The position numbers and the translations under genes are program-made. The notes below the pieces were generated by a model. That model did not search any database. It saw only the letters and a program-made list of their open reading frames with translations, and was not told the DNA's origin. Positions 26,019 to 36,900 of a stretch of DNA of 64,000 nucleotides are shown piece after piece. Origin of the DNA: DAIPXZ01 sp036782995 (GTDB taxonomy: Bacteria; Bacillota; Clostridia; Saccharofermentanales; Saccharofermentanaceae). The stretch spans positions 186,001-250,000 of the forward strand of contig DAIPXZ010000001.1 of the NCBI GenBank assembly GCA_036782995.1. Direction: 5' to 3'. Each line of letters starts with the position of its first letter. The stretch's first letter is position 1.

Positions 26019-26882
26019 ATGAACGTGCAGTATTTTTCAGACAAAAAACCGGCACACGAGCCGGGACGTTCTACTCTTGAAAAACGATATCCAATTAAAT
26101 ATCGTTATCCCGCACTTGTGCCCGTCCAATTTATCATCCATGGTAACACATTGAAGATTCGCATTTTTGTCCGATACTCCGAGAACATGTTTCAGTTCTT
26201 CCCCGGCACTACGATTACGTACGCCGATATCGCTGAAGCTGGCATACGACGAAATTGGATGGGAAAATACCCTTTTCCTTGGATTGAAGATGACGGATAT
26301 GAGCGTTCTCGAGTTCACGCCCATTACCGCGTTCTAACAGAAGAAACCGACATCTCATATTCACCCGATATTCGACCTGACGCGCCTTCTGTACGTGCAA
26401 CACTTGAGTTTATACGATACCAAAGTCCGGAGGCCATTAACTATTTTCCGGAGCAACGTTTTATTCGTGTTTCCATGCGCACTTCGCGTTTCTCGTCTGC
26501 AGAGGTCACGAGCCCCTTGTGGCGCTGGGTGTGGGGATTTTTCCGTAGTGGTCAATGGGAGGCTTTGAATTTCAATTGGTCGCGTAAGCATCCCGGCCGC
26601 GTTCATCTGTCTAAACGTGATGATCGTCAGACCTTCCAACAGCAATGTGCCCATGAATTCGGTCATATTGTCGGGATTGGCGACGCTTATGCTGCGAATT
26701 ATCGCTACTTTTATGAGGCACCGAACACGACAGATTTCATGATGAATAACAATAAACGAGTGCATCCTCAAGAAATTGAAATGGCGCTTTATGCGCATGC
26801 GACAAACAAAATGCAATACTTCCCAAAACGCTTCTCTTGGAAGTCTTTTTGGACAGGCTATACACGACTTTGGAAAATATGA
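26019..26882 (+). CDS. Metzincin-like zinc metalloprotease of unknown family
   Basis: 287 residues from the ATG preceded by GCGGGG. The motif HEFGHIVGIGD (about 212-222) fits HExxHxxGxxD, with two zinc-binding His, a catalytic Glu and a possible third ligand Asp, as in snapalysin-type enzymes. A Met-rich turn (DFMMN) about 15 residues later could be the metzincin Met-turn. The N-terminal 190 residues, rich in aromatic and basic residues, match nothing I recognise. There is no signal peptide, which is odd for a metzincin. Confidence 0.65.
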   Translation: MNVQYFSDKKPAHEPGRSTLEKRYPIKYRYPALVPVQFIIHGNTLKIRIFVRYSENMFQFFPGTTITYADIAEAGIRRNWMGKYPFPWIEDDGYERSRVHAHYRVLTEETDISYSPDIRPDAPSVRATLEFIRYQSPEAINYFPEQRFIRVSMRTSRFSSAEVTSPLWRWVWGFFRSGQWEALNFNWSRKHPGRVHLSKRDDRQTFQQQCAHEFGHIVGIGDAYAANYRYFYEAPNTTDFMMNNNKRVHPQEIEMALYAHATNKMQYFPKRFSWKSFWTGYTRLWKI

Positions 26883-27046
26883 ACGTCCTGTTAACCTTCT
26901 TTAAACCCGTTTTGTTTTTGACTGTTTCAAGCTCTTTTTATATTGTGTCGATTCCGGATTCGTTGTAAAATAACCATATAAGCATCCTGATCAATTTTTT
27001 CGGTGCCACATCATCACGGTTTTACGCGCACCAAGAGGAGGTTCCT

Positions 27047-27847
27047 ATGAAAAAGTGTCCAGATTGCGGTATGGTTATCGCCAACCAAGCTATTCGTTGC
27101 CCGAAGTGTAAATACGATTTTACAGATGGCCAGGGACAGGCTGCCGCTACAACCGCAGGTAGTCCTTCCGGTGCAAAACACGTCGCATCTTCCGGAGGAG
27201 CGATTATGCCGATGATTCTTGTTACCAAGGATAACGTCGACGAGCTCTATGCTGATTTGAAATCAAAGATTATCAAGAGAAAGACAGAATTCGATCACTT
27301 TATCGATTTCCTCGAGAACAGAACTTCATGGATGACCGCACCTGCCGAGCTTGAGGGCCCACTCGCTCATGAAAAGGGACTTCTCATTCACTCTGTTGGC
27401 GTTGCTAAACAGCTTCTTCGCATCAAGGATACTTTGATGCCGCAGCTCGATGATGAATCCGCCATTGTCATGGCACTTTTCCACGATGTAGGTAAGGTCG
27501 GCGTCGAAGGTAAGCCACTCTTCCTCGTAGAAGAGAAGATTGCGACTTCTGCACTGGGCCTCGGTCTTTCCAGAAGTCTCTCCACTACTGCTTCCTATAT
27601 CATTAACCCGAAGCTCGTACATATGAGTGTCGGTGTCCGGAGCTTGTTCCTCGTATCGCAATACATGTTGCTTTCCGATGACGAAGCGCAGGCCATCAGC
27701 TATCAAGAAGACATTTCGCTTGTTGACGGAAAAGAGAATCCATATACCATGATTCTCCAAACCGCAAACAAATGGCAGACGAAGATTTATGAGAGCGAAG
27801 ATACCATTCGTCTTTATAACTTCACCGCTTCTGCCGCGAAGGATTAA
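27047..27847 (+). CDS. Zinc-ribbon plus HD-domain protein
   Basis: The first 25 residues form a zinc ribbon with two CxxC pairs (CPDC and CPKC). A flexible Ala/Ser/Gly linker follows (to about 55), then an HD-type domain: HSVGVAKQL (first His) and ALFHDVGKVG (HD pair, about residues 143-152). HD proteins are usually metal-dependent phosphohydrolases. The substrate is not evident. A strong AGGAGG site precedes the ATG and the gene is monocistronic. Confidence 0.75.
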   Translation: MKKCPDCGMVIANQAIRCPKCKYDFTDGQGQAAATTAGSPSGAKHVASSGGAIMPMILVTKDNVDELYADLKSKIIKRKTEFDHFIDFLENRTSWMTAPAELEGPLAHEKGLLIHSVGVAKQLLRIKDTLMPQLDDESAIVMALFHDVGKVGVEGKPLFLVEEKIATSALGLGLSRSLSTTASYIINPKLVHMSVGVRSLFLVSQYMLLSDDEAQAISYQEDISLVDGKENPYTMILQTANKWQTKIYESEDTIRLYNFTASAAKD

Positions 27848-27897
27848 TTCCTTCCCACGTAATGAGCAATTCTCTTTTCCTTCTTAAAAACCTATAA

Positions 27898-27928
27898 AAG
27901 GCAACCGGATTATCCGGTTGCCTTTTTG
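27898..27928 (+). terminator. Terminator after the HD-domain gene
   Basis: A 12-base perfect stem AAGGCAACCGGA / TCCGGTTGCCTT with a three-base loop, followed by TTTTTG. Confidence 0.9.
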
Positions 27929-28023
27929 TTGTGCCAATAACTTGCATTTGTTTGTGCTCCGAAAAGCCATCCCCTAAGTTCATGGATTCGGTCGAGCGAT
28001 TAGTCATTCGTAATGGGTTTAAC

Positions 28024-29817
28024 TTATTTTGCAGATGCCTCTCTCATGAGAGTAACAAATACGTCAACCACTTCAGGGTCAAATTGCGTGCCGGCATTCT
28101 TCTCTATCTCCGACAAGGCATACTCCTGAGAGAGTGCTTTTCGGTACGCTCTATCTTGCGTCATGGCATCGTACGCGTCCGCGACAGTCAAAATACGGGC
28201 GGCAAGCGGGATTTCCTTGCCATAAAGGCCCTGCGGATACCCTGTTCCGTCCCATTTTTCATGGTGTGAAAGGATATAATCGGCAATCGGGATGAGTTCT
28301 GGCGATGACATAGCGATACGATATCCGATTTCGGTATGCTTACGCATCTCGACCCATTCCTCCGGCGTCAGCGGTTCGGGTTTATTAAGAATCTTATCTT
28401 TGATGCCAACCTTACCGATATCATGCAGTACGGCGAAGAGCTCGAGATCGTTCATGTCGCCCTTGGATAATTGCATCTTCTCTCCCATCTTGCGGGAAAG
28501 GAATGCGAGACGCTCTGCATGTTCTTCGGTCTCTTGGCTCTTTTCGAGCAAAGTTGTTTTGATGGAGGCAACAATGGAACTGTGAAGGCTCTTGTGTTCC
28601 AGAAGCTTTTGCTTGTTCATGTTTTCTTCAGCAACCTTTTGCACCAGCTCGATTGTCTCGTCAGGCAATTCCTTTGTAGCATACCCAAAGGAAATATGGA
28701 TTTTCTTCGCGTTTCCGTCAATTCTTTGATTGTATTCATTCATGTCTTCCTGAATGCGATCAATCATATCCGCTGCCTGCTCCGCCGTCTTGTTCGGCAA
28801 AAGAACCGCGAAATCATCGCCGCCAAGTCGCGCAAGAAAATCGCCATTTTCCAAGTGACGGGCAAGAATCCGCGCTGTTTCTTTCAAAAGTACGTCGCCG
28901 GTAGCCATTCCAAATGCGTCATTAATAATTTTGAGACCATCGATATCGCATGTGATAACCGAAACAGGCAAAATATTGTTCTCATCATATTCTTTTCGCT
29001 TCTCAGAAAAGGCCAAACGATTATATACACCAGTCAACGCGTCATGGTTGAGTAAATACTCAATTTGGAACTGCCTCTCTTTGCTAGCCGTCACGTCAAT
29101 CAACAAGCCTTCGATCGTAACGACACGCCCCTTCTCGTCATAGACGCCTTGACCTTGTTCAAATACCCATACGGTCTCCCCCGTCACCTTCGTAATCGGA
29201 TATTCACCGCGGAAAACGTCATGCTTTTCGAGTACTTCCGTCCACTCTTCCCAAATACGGGTGCGATAACCAGGCAAAATCAAGTCATTAAAAGAAAGGT
29301 CACGACTGCGAATCAAGCTTTCCGGGTAGTATCCGGTCATCTGGAAACAGCCTTTGGAAACATATAACATAGTCCAGTCACGGTCATATAGGCGTCGATA
29401 GGCCATGCCTGGGAGGTTTGCGAGGAAAAACTCCTTACTACGGTCACTCTCCTTAAGTCTCATTTTTTCGAGAACCTTATGGGTAGTATTGGAAAACTCT
29501 ACAAGAATCTCATCACCGAGTGGGGCCATTCGGATTTCGAAATACATCCCGTCAGCGGAAGAAATCGTGCTGATAACGGTCGGACGATGCTCGTCATGAA
29601 CAATTCGTGCCGCTGTGCAAATCCGTTCGGCCTCGTCAAAAGCGCCGGTGTCACGGATACACTTTCCCTTAATGTCGTCGGGAGATTCGGAAAGCAGCAG
29701 GGAAAACTTATCGTCCACAAACGTAATAATGCTCTCACGATCAAGGATGATTAATCCGTCATGCATCATAGAAAGCGATGGGAGGATAAGACTTTTGTCC
29801 CCATGAAAAGTATACAT
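28024..29817 (-). CDS. PAS-GGDEF-HD-GYP signalling protein
   Basis: Cytosolic cyclic-di-GMP-related protein with two PAS-like segments (about residues 10-125 and 130-250), a GGDEF domain (about 255-400) with the signature GGDDF, and an HD-GYP domain (about 420-595). The HD-GYP set is complete: LHDIGKVGIKDKIL, HTEIG, HHEKWDGTGYP. The GGDEF glutamate is replaced by Asp, so cyclase activity is uncertain; I see no RxxD inhibitory site. Phosphodiesterase activity is the safer inference. Confidence 0.9.
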   Translation of the reverse strand: MYTFHGDKSLILPSLSMMHDGLIILDRESIITFVDDKFSLLLSESPDDIKGKCIRDTGAFDEAERICTAARIVHDEHRPTVISTISSADGMYFEIRMAPLGDEILVEFSNTTHKVLEKMRLKESDRSKEFFLANLPGMAYRRLYDRDWTMLYVSKGCFQMTGYYPESLIRSRDLSFNDLILPGYRTRIWEEWTEVLEKHDVFRGEYPITKVTGETVWVFEQGQGVYDEKGRVVTIEGLLIDVTASKERQFQIEYLLNHDALTGVYNRLAFSEKRKEYDENNILPVSVITCDIDGLKIINDAFGMATGDVLLKETARILARHLENGDFLARLGGDDFAVLLPNKTAEQAADMIDRIQEDMNEYNQRIDGNAKKIHISFGYATKELPDETIELVQKVAEENMNKQKLLEHKSLHSSIVASIKTTLLEKSQETEEHAERLAFLSRKMGEKMQLSKGDMNDLELFAVLHDIGKVGIKDKILNKPEPLTPEEWVEMRKHTEIGYRIAMSSPELIPIADYILSHHEKWDGTGYPQGLYGKEIPLAARILTVADAYDAMTQDRAYRKALSQEYALSEIEKNAGTQFDPEVVDVFVTLMREASAK

Positions 29818-30204
29818 GATTCCTGTATTCCCCTAACTTTTAAACTATAATTATCATACCTTGCAACCGAACGGGACGCAATACGAATACTTTGATATTC
29901 CCTTTTCAAATGATAATAGCAATTTATTTTGTTGATTGTCCAACAAAAAATGGTGCGTCTCGGAAACGCGGCAGATACGGGCTTTCGCATAATCAGCGTT
30001 TTTTACTTTCGATTTTTTTCAATTATCACAAAATAACATTCTCTTTTTTAGATGCTTTTTCGGTTGTATTACCACCCGAATTATGCTAATCTTTATGCTG
30101 GGTTTCCAAGAGAAATCATATTGATTTTTCGCCCATTTATGAACAATCCGAGTGTGCTTTCACGCATGCAAATATGGATTAACAAATGCAAAGGAGTTAT
30201 GCAT
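29818..30204. other. Intergenic region upstream of pckG
   Basis: AT-rich region between two divergent genes. I found no convincing promoter pair, catabolite-repression site or riboswitch. A TTGCGT-17-TATGAT pair on the minus strand (29853-29881 region) is a weak candidate promoter for the signalling gene. Confidence 0.3.
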
Positions 30205-32010
30205 ATGACTAAAAACAAGAAACTGCAAGCATGGGTTGACGAAATTGCAAAAATGATGCAACCAGACTCGATTCGCTGGATTACCGGCACTGAAGAAGAG
30301 AAGCAAGAGCTTCTAGATTCGATGGTAGCAAGTGGTATGGCAACAAAGCTCGATGACGAGAAGCGTCCAGGATGCTATCTTTTCAGAAGCGACTCATCCG
30401 ACGTCGCACGTGTTGAAGGTCGTACATATATTGCTTCGAAGTCCGAAGACGATGCAGGTCCGACGAACAACTGGATTGACCCTAATGAATTGAAGAAGAC
30501 TTTGACAGAGCTCTCCACAGGCTGCATGAAGGGTCGTACAATGTACGTTATTCCTTTCTCCATGGGTCCTGTTGGTTCTCCTATTTCAAAGATTGGTGTT
30601 GAAATTACAGATAGCACATACGTTGTTGTCAACATGGATATCATGACACGCGCTGGTGACGCTGTATTGGAAGAACTCGGCGAAGACGGCGAATTCATTC
30701 CTTGCATCCATTCTGTTGGTGCTCCTTTGGCTGACGGCGAGAAGGACAAGACATCTTGGCCATGTGCTTCGATGGACAACAAGTACATCGCTCATTTCCC
30801 AGAAGATAAGATGATTTGGTCCTATGGTTCCGGCTACGGCGGAAACGCACTTCTCGGTAAGAAGTGTTTCGCTCTCCGTATTGCTTCTGTTCTTGCTCGC
30901 GAAGAAGGCTGGCTCGCAGAGCACATGCTTATCCTTCGTCTCACAAGCCCAGAAGGCATTGTAAAGTACATCTGCGGCGCTTTCCCGAGTGCTTGCGGTA
31001 AGACAAACCTCGCTATGCTCGTTCCTACCATTCCTGGTTGGAAGGTAGAAACATTGGGCGACGATATCGCTTGGATGAAGTTCGGTCAAGACGGACGTCT
31101 CCACGCCATCAACCCAGAAGCCGGTTTCTTTGGTGTTGCTCCGGGAACATCCATGGAGACGAACCCGAACGCAATGATTTCCGCCTCGAAGAACACCATC
31201 TTCACAAACTGTGCTTTGACAGATGATGGCGATATTTGGTGGGAAGGCATTGGCTATGACGCTCCAGATCATTTGATTGACTGGAAGGGCAACGATTGGT
31301 CCCCGAAGACAGCCGGCGATGCAAAGGCCGCTCACCCGAACGCGCGTTTCACCGCTCCTGCAAAGCAATGCCCTGCTATTGCTGATAACTGGGAAGATCC
31401 AGCAGGTGTTCCTGTTGATGCTATCCTCGTTGGCGGACGTCGTAAGACCACAATCCCGCTTGTACATGAGAGTTTTGACTGGAATCATGGTATCTTCATG
31501 GGTTCCATCATGGGTTCTGAGATTACTGCTGCTGTTATTTCCGATAAGGTCGGACAAGTTCGTCGTGATCCATTCGCGATGTTGCCGTTCATCGGTTATC
31601 ACGTTTGCGATTATCTCCAGCACTGGATTGATATCGGTCAAGCAACAACAGCCGATAAGCTTCCGAAGATCTTCTACGTGAACTGGTTCCGTAAGGATGA
31701 CAACGGCAAGTGGTTGTGGCCTGGTTACGGCGATAATAGCCGTGTATTGAAGTGGGTTGTTGAACGTTGCAACGGCACAGGTAAGGCTGTGAAGACACCA
31801 ATCGGTATGCTTCCTACTGTTGATGCAATTGACCGTTCAGGTCTTGACGGCGTAACAGATGAAGACATGGCTGAATTGCTCAAGGTTGACAATGCACAAT
31901 GGCTCAACGAAGTCGAGTCCATCCGTGCACATTACAACAACTACGGACCAAAGATGCCGAAGGAACTCCTCAATCAATTGGATGCTCTTGAAGCTCGTTT
32001 AAAGGCTTAA
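30205..32010 (+). CDS. pckG: Phosphoenolpyruvate carboxykinase (GTP)
   Basis: Interconverts oxaloacetate and PEP with GTP/GDP. The start MTKNKKLQAWVDE was chosen because AAAGGAG lies eight bases upstream, giving 601 residues, the normal size. The P-loop is FPSACGKTNLAM, and the GTP-class segments NWFRKDDNGKW and the reactive cysteine region are present. Most clostridial PEPCKs I know of are the ATP type, so the GTP type is a lineage marker. In an anaerobe it may fix CO2 toward succinate. Confidence 0.96.
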   Translation: MTKNKKLQAWVDEIAKMMQPDSIRWITGTEEEKQELLDSMVASGMATKLDDEKRPGCYLFRSDSSDVARVEGRTYIASKSEDDAGPTNNWIDPNELKKTLTELSTGCMKGRTMYVIPFSMGPVGSPISKIGVEITDSTYVVVNMDIMTRAGDAVLEELGEDGEFIPCIHSVGAPLADGEKDKTSWPCASMDNKYIAHFPEDKMIWSYGSGYGGNALLGKKCFALRIASVLAREEGWLAEHMLILRLTSPEGIVKYICGAFPSACGKTNLAMLVPTIPGWKVETLGDDIAWMKFGQDGRLHAINPEAGFFGVAPGTSMETNPNAMISASKNTIFTNCALTDDGDIWWEGIGYDAPDHLIDWKGNDWSPKTAGDAKAAHPNARFTAPAKQCPAIADNWEDPAGVPVDAILVGGRRKTTIPLVHESFDWNHGIFMGSIMGSEITAAVISDKVGQVRRDPFAMLPFIGYHVCDYLQHWIDIGQATTADKLPKIFYVNWFRKDDNGKWLWPGYGDNSRVLKWVVERCNGTGKAVKTPIGMLPTVDAIDRSGLDGVTDEDMAELLKVDNAQWLNEVESIRAHYNNYGPKMPKELLNQLDALEARLKA

Positions 32011-32034
32011 GTCATCACCGTACTTGAAAACAAG

Positions 32035-32069
32035 AAGACCATGCTGGATTTCCTGCATGGTCTTTTTTT
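32035..32069 (+). terminator. Terminator after pckG
   Basis: AAGACCATGC / GCATGGTCTT stem, ten-base loop, then seven T in total. It stands between the convergent pckG and the EAL gene. Confidence 0.9.
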
Positions 32070-32120
32070 GTGTTTTTTCAGTGATGTATTCTTGAGCTAT
32101 ACCGAATAAATGGGAGATGA

Positions 32121-33775
32121 TTATCTTGACGCATGCACGAATGCTTCGAAATCCGTAACCTTCATCGGCTTCGCAAAAAGATAACCCTGTGCGAATTCGC
32201 ATCCGAGATCTCGTAAAACTACCGCTTGCTCTTCGGTTTCAACGCCTTCGGCGATAACAGGAAAACCTCGATGATTTGCCAAACGGATAACGAAGTCCAT
32301 CGTGCTTCCTTTGGCTTTTTCGAGATTCAAACTGCGGACGAAGCCCATATCGAGTTTGAGTATACTGATTGGTAGCTGTTCGAGCATATTGAGAGAAGAA
32401 TAACCTGCGCCAAAATCGTCCATTTCAATATCAAAGCCCTTGGATTTCAACGAGGTGACCATTTCAATGAGCTGCTCTGTGTCCTCCGTATAGGCGGTTT
32501 CCGTGATTTCAAGGTGTAAAAGATAGGATGGTATCTCGTATTTTTCCAAAAGTCTGTCGAGCACATTCGGTAAGGACGGATTAAATATATCCGCTCGAGA
32601 AACATTCACCGATATCGGAAAAGGAGCATGCCCTTGCTTCATCCATTTTGACATGTCAGAACAAGTCTGTTCCCAGACATATTCGTCAAGGCGGGAAATA
32701 AAGCCATTTTGTTCAAATATCGGGATGAATGAACCGGGTGACATGAAGCCACGAGCCGGATGAATCCAGCGAACGAGCGCCTCCGCGCCGATAACCTTCT
32801 TCGTAACCAAGTCAACCTTCGGCTGATAATACACTTCAAATTGCCGTTCGTTTATGCCCTGCTGCATGCTATCAAGAATGAATTGCTCATTGAGTGCTTT
32901 CTGACGTATAGAATCATCATAACAAGCAAAAGCGACACCATATTTCCCTTTGACCGATTCGGCGGCAGAAAGAGCACGGTCACACATGAGGCTGACCGGG
33001 ACATTCAAATCGTCCACAGGATAGATTCCGAATGCTAAGCGAATGTGAATTGGAATGGAAAAATCAGTTAATTCGTTTATCATCGGTTTGAAATAGTCTT
33101 CATCATAGTTGTTGCGATGCGGTACCAATATGGCAAAATTATCGCCGCCGATACGTCCGCTGACGGCATTTTCTCCGAACATCGGAATAATGTTCTCTGC
33201 AATATACACCAATAAATCATCACCAATTTTTCACCGAAAAGCTCATTAATCATGTGAAAACGGATAATATCGAAGCAAATCATGTCATAAGATATCGCCG
33301 TGGTCGTGTGTAAGAGATTTTGTATGTTGTGATAGAAAAAGTTCTTCGAATATAGGTCAGTCAAATCATCTCGTTCCACAGCATTTATCATGGCTGCCGT
33401 CTCTCGTAATGTAATGGTATTACGCAAGCGATGCTTAATCACCTCTCGGTTATATGGCTTTGCTATGAAATCCTTTGCACCTTCAGAAAGCACGCGCACT
33501 TCCGCTTCTTCTTCCGAACGGCCCGTCATCACAAGGACAGGAATCTTCGTGAGTACCGGATCCTTTCGCATTACAAATAAGACTTGGTATCCATCCATGA
33601 CGGGCATCATTAAATCAAGTAATACCGCGGAAATAGATGCGGCGCTCTCATTTAATATCGCGAGCGCTTCTTCCCCGTTTTCTGCCATCAATAAATCGTA
33701 ATCATTGGAAAGAATCGATTCTAATATGTCTCTATTGATTACACTGTCATCTACGATCAATACTTTACGCTTCAT
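32121..33775 (-). pseudogene. REC-GGDEF-EAL response regulator, frameshifted
   Basis: Two overlapping frames make one protein. From MKRKVLIVDDSVINR (GGAGG seven bases upstream), a receiver domain runs to about residue 120, with phospho-acceptor Asp in LLDLMMPVMDG and Lys in AKPYN. It leads into a GGDEF domain with a degenerate GGDNF. The EAL phosphodiesterase domain is complete: AEALVRW, LEITETA, MDDFGAGYSSL, KLDMGF, AEGVETEEQ. Continuity is lost at a run of five A (minus strand, 33227-33231); one extra A restores the frame exactly. It could be a pseudogene, a slippery site, or a sequencing error. Confidence 0.85.
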
Positions 33776-33917
33776 TGTAACGCCTCCTAGTGTCGAAAAT
33801 TCGCGGTTGTTCTCATCCTGAGAGAAAAATACCGTGTGCAAATCTTCGGCTACCCGACCCCCATTGAATCGCAATTTGCAATTCTTGTACGAGTATCCGG
33901 TGAATGTATGGATGTCG

Positions 33918-36900
33918 TTATTGGCGATTCGTCAAAGCGCGAATGGTCACCAGTAGTTTATCCTTATTAATTGGCTTCGTAATATAGCGGTCAATGCCTG
34001 CCTCGTATGCTTTATTTATATCATCGGTAAATCCATTTGCGGAAACACCGATAATCGGTACAGTTGTCGCGTCGGCCTTACCGGAATCGCGAATCATCAT
34101 CGTAGCCTTAATTCCATCGACATTCGGCATACGCATATCCATCAAAATGCAATCAAAGGTATGTGGTGGTTCCTTGAGGAAAGCATTGAGTGCTTCCTGT
34201 CCGTCACAGGTTTCCACATAAGTTATTCCCTCGTGCGAGAGCATCGCTCCGAGAATGACGCGATTAAGCTCATTGTCCTCGGCAATCAATACATGAAATG
34301 GTGAGATTGCTTTCTTGCTATTCTTTTCTTTTGGATTTGACTTGGGCTTCACCTGCCCTTTTCCGGTATTGTTGCCCGACGATGAATCGGTGAGGTCTTC
34401 GACAATAGAAGCCACATATTCTGCGGTTTGCACCATTTCTTTCATGCTCTCCGTCATGGCATCCTCATCATCGACTTGTGATTGTACTTTCTTTGTCAAT
34501 TGAATCAGCGATGCAATCGGAGCCTGAATCTCATGCGCCACTTGTGTGAGATAATCACTCTTCGCGTCACTTGCCTGTTGCGCGATAGTAAGCCGCTCCT
34601 CGGTATCCTGAAGCTGGACTTGACCTTGCTTTTGCGTAGTCACATCCACCAAAGTAATGACACAGCCAAGAATCTTGTTTTCTGTCGTACGATAAGGCGC
34701 GACACGCATGAAGAATACTTTATTTTTACCGGTGGTAATTTCTCTCTCATCCGGTACCAAGGTTTTCAAAACATTATCGCAAATCTCGGTAATGTCGACG
34801 GACGGGAAATGATACGATATAAACTTCAAGGAACGTCCAATATCGTGATCCATCACGCTAAACTCTGTCGTAACATAATCGGTGTACCGGCGGATATTGA
34901 GCTTGTTATCGACGAAAATGATACCCGTCAATGTCGAGGACAAGAAGTTTGCAATATCATCATTCAAATCGGCAAGCTCGTTCATCTTTTGCTGATACTC
35001 GGAGTTCACCGTATACAGCTCTTCATTTACTGATTGCAATTCTTCATTCGAGCTTTGGAGCTCTTCATTCGCGGTTAACAACTCTTCGTTCGCCGCCTGT
35101 AGCTCTTCACTTACGCATTCTTGTTCGGCGATGCTTCTGTCCAAACGATCTTGGACTTCACCAAGCTCTTGCTCCAAATCGGTAATGCGTTTTGAGGCCA
35201 CACGATCTATCTCATATGGAACTGCATGCTCCGTTTCGCCACGCTGATTCATCTCCGAGAAAACAATGGCATAACGAATGTCATGGTCGGAAGCATGTTT
35301 ATTGATCGGCATAACCGTCAATGTAATCATTTGTTCATCATGCTCGCCCTTAAAACAAATATTCTTATATTGAATCCGTTGCTTCTTTTCGCGAGACTCC
35401 TTCAACAGTGTCGATACCGGCACCTTCAAATCCTCGGAAAGTACATCATATAGTCCATTGCTGAAACGACCGACAGATAGATGCACATAATTGCTGTTTT
35501 CACCAAAGCTGTGTATAATCTCATTCTTTTCGTTGACGACCAAGCACGCTGGCATAAACTGTTCGAGAAGCGATATATCAAAACCTGATTGATCCGTTTT
35601 CTCGATTTCATCGGTTATCGAACGGCGCGAAAAACGATCTTCCGCATCGCTCATAAAATCAGTATCGAGATAGTTCGATTGGAGATAAGGTACAATCTTC
35701 GCACCGGCAATCTTTACATCTGTACGGTGGCCGAAAATCTTCGCCATAGCATCTACCACGGGGAAGGCCTCGTTATATGCACCGATTGCCTCAGACTTAC
35801 CGAGGAACATATATCCATGATCCTTCAATGAAGCATGGAAAATCGAGAACAGGTCATTCTGTAACACGGATTGGAAGTAAATCAACATATTTCGGCAAGA
35901 TATCAAATCCAAACGGCCGAACGGAGGATCCTGGAATACGTTATGAGGCGAGAAAACAATCATCTTTCGGATATCTCGACTCACAACATATGTGTTATTT
36001 CTACGCGTAAAATACTTGCTTAGTCGAGTAGAGGAAACAGCATCCATAATACTATCACTGTAAACGCCCTTACCCGCAACCGTAATGGATTCAACATCGA
36101 GATCCGTTGCGAAAATCTTTATCGCACGTTTAATCTTTAACGCTTCCATCTCTTCACAGAAAAGAATGGCGATGGAATATGCTTCTTCACCGGTCGAGCA
36201 ACCGGCAACCCAGATTCGAATCGGTTCTTCTGGTGTGCTGCGAAGTAAAATATCTGAAATTGCCTTTTCTTTCAAGATTTGGAAAAAATCCGGATCGCGG
36301 AAGAAACTCGTAACGCCAATCAAGACATCCTTTGAGAGTATCTTCACTTCCTCCGAGTCATCAAACAAAAAATCGACATAATCGGAAAGACTCTCCTTAT
36401 GCGTGAGCATCATTCGTCGCTCAATGCGTCGGAGAATCGTCGTCTGCTTATAATGTGTGAAATTCACGTTACAAGCCTTTTTCAAAATGAAATGAATCTT
36501 CTTCATCAATTCATCATCAATCTGTCGCTCTGTCTTACTCGTAAGCTGCGGATTATTCAGCGATGCAGAGATATGCTGCAGCTCCATCGCAATACTCTCC
36601 GGTGAAATCATCGCATCCACCAGACCGGTACGCATAGCGCTTCTCGGCATACCATCGAACTTCGATGTTTCAACATCTTGGACAATAATCATGCCATCAT
36701 TTTCTTTAATGTCGCGAATACCATTTGAACCATCAGAGCCCGTGCCCGAAAGAATAATGGCAATCGCCCGCGAGCCCGCCTCTTCGGCCAATGAACGGAA
36801 AAACATATCAATCGGTAGATTCAGTCCGTGTTCATTTTGTGCGGAAAGAAGAAGCTTTCCCTTTGAAATACGCATATTCTTTCCGGGCTGAATCACATAT

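Noticed and set aside
30586..31641. 351-codon minus-strand open frame
   Set aside because: Antisense of pckG; composition follows the codon bias of the real gene and no domain is seen.
33776..33917. Possible cyclic-di-GMP riboswitch before the receiver gene
   Set aside because: No conserved cyclic-di-GMP-I or -II core could be found.
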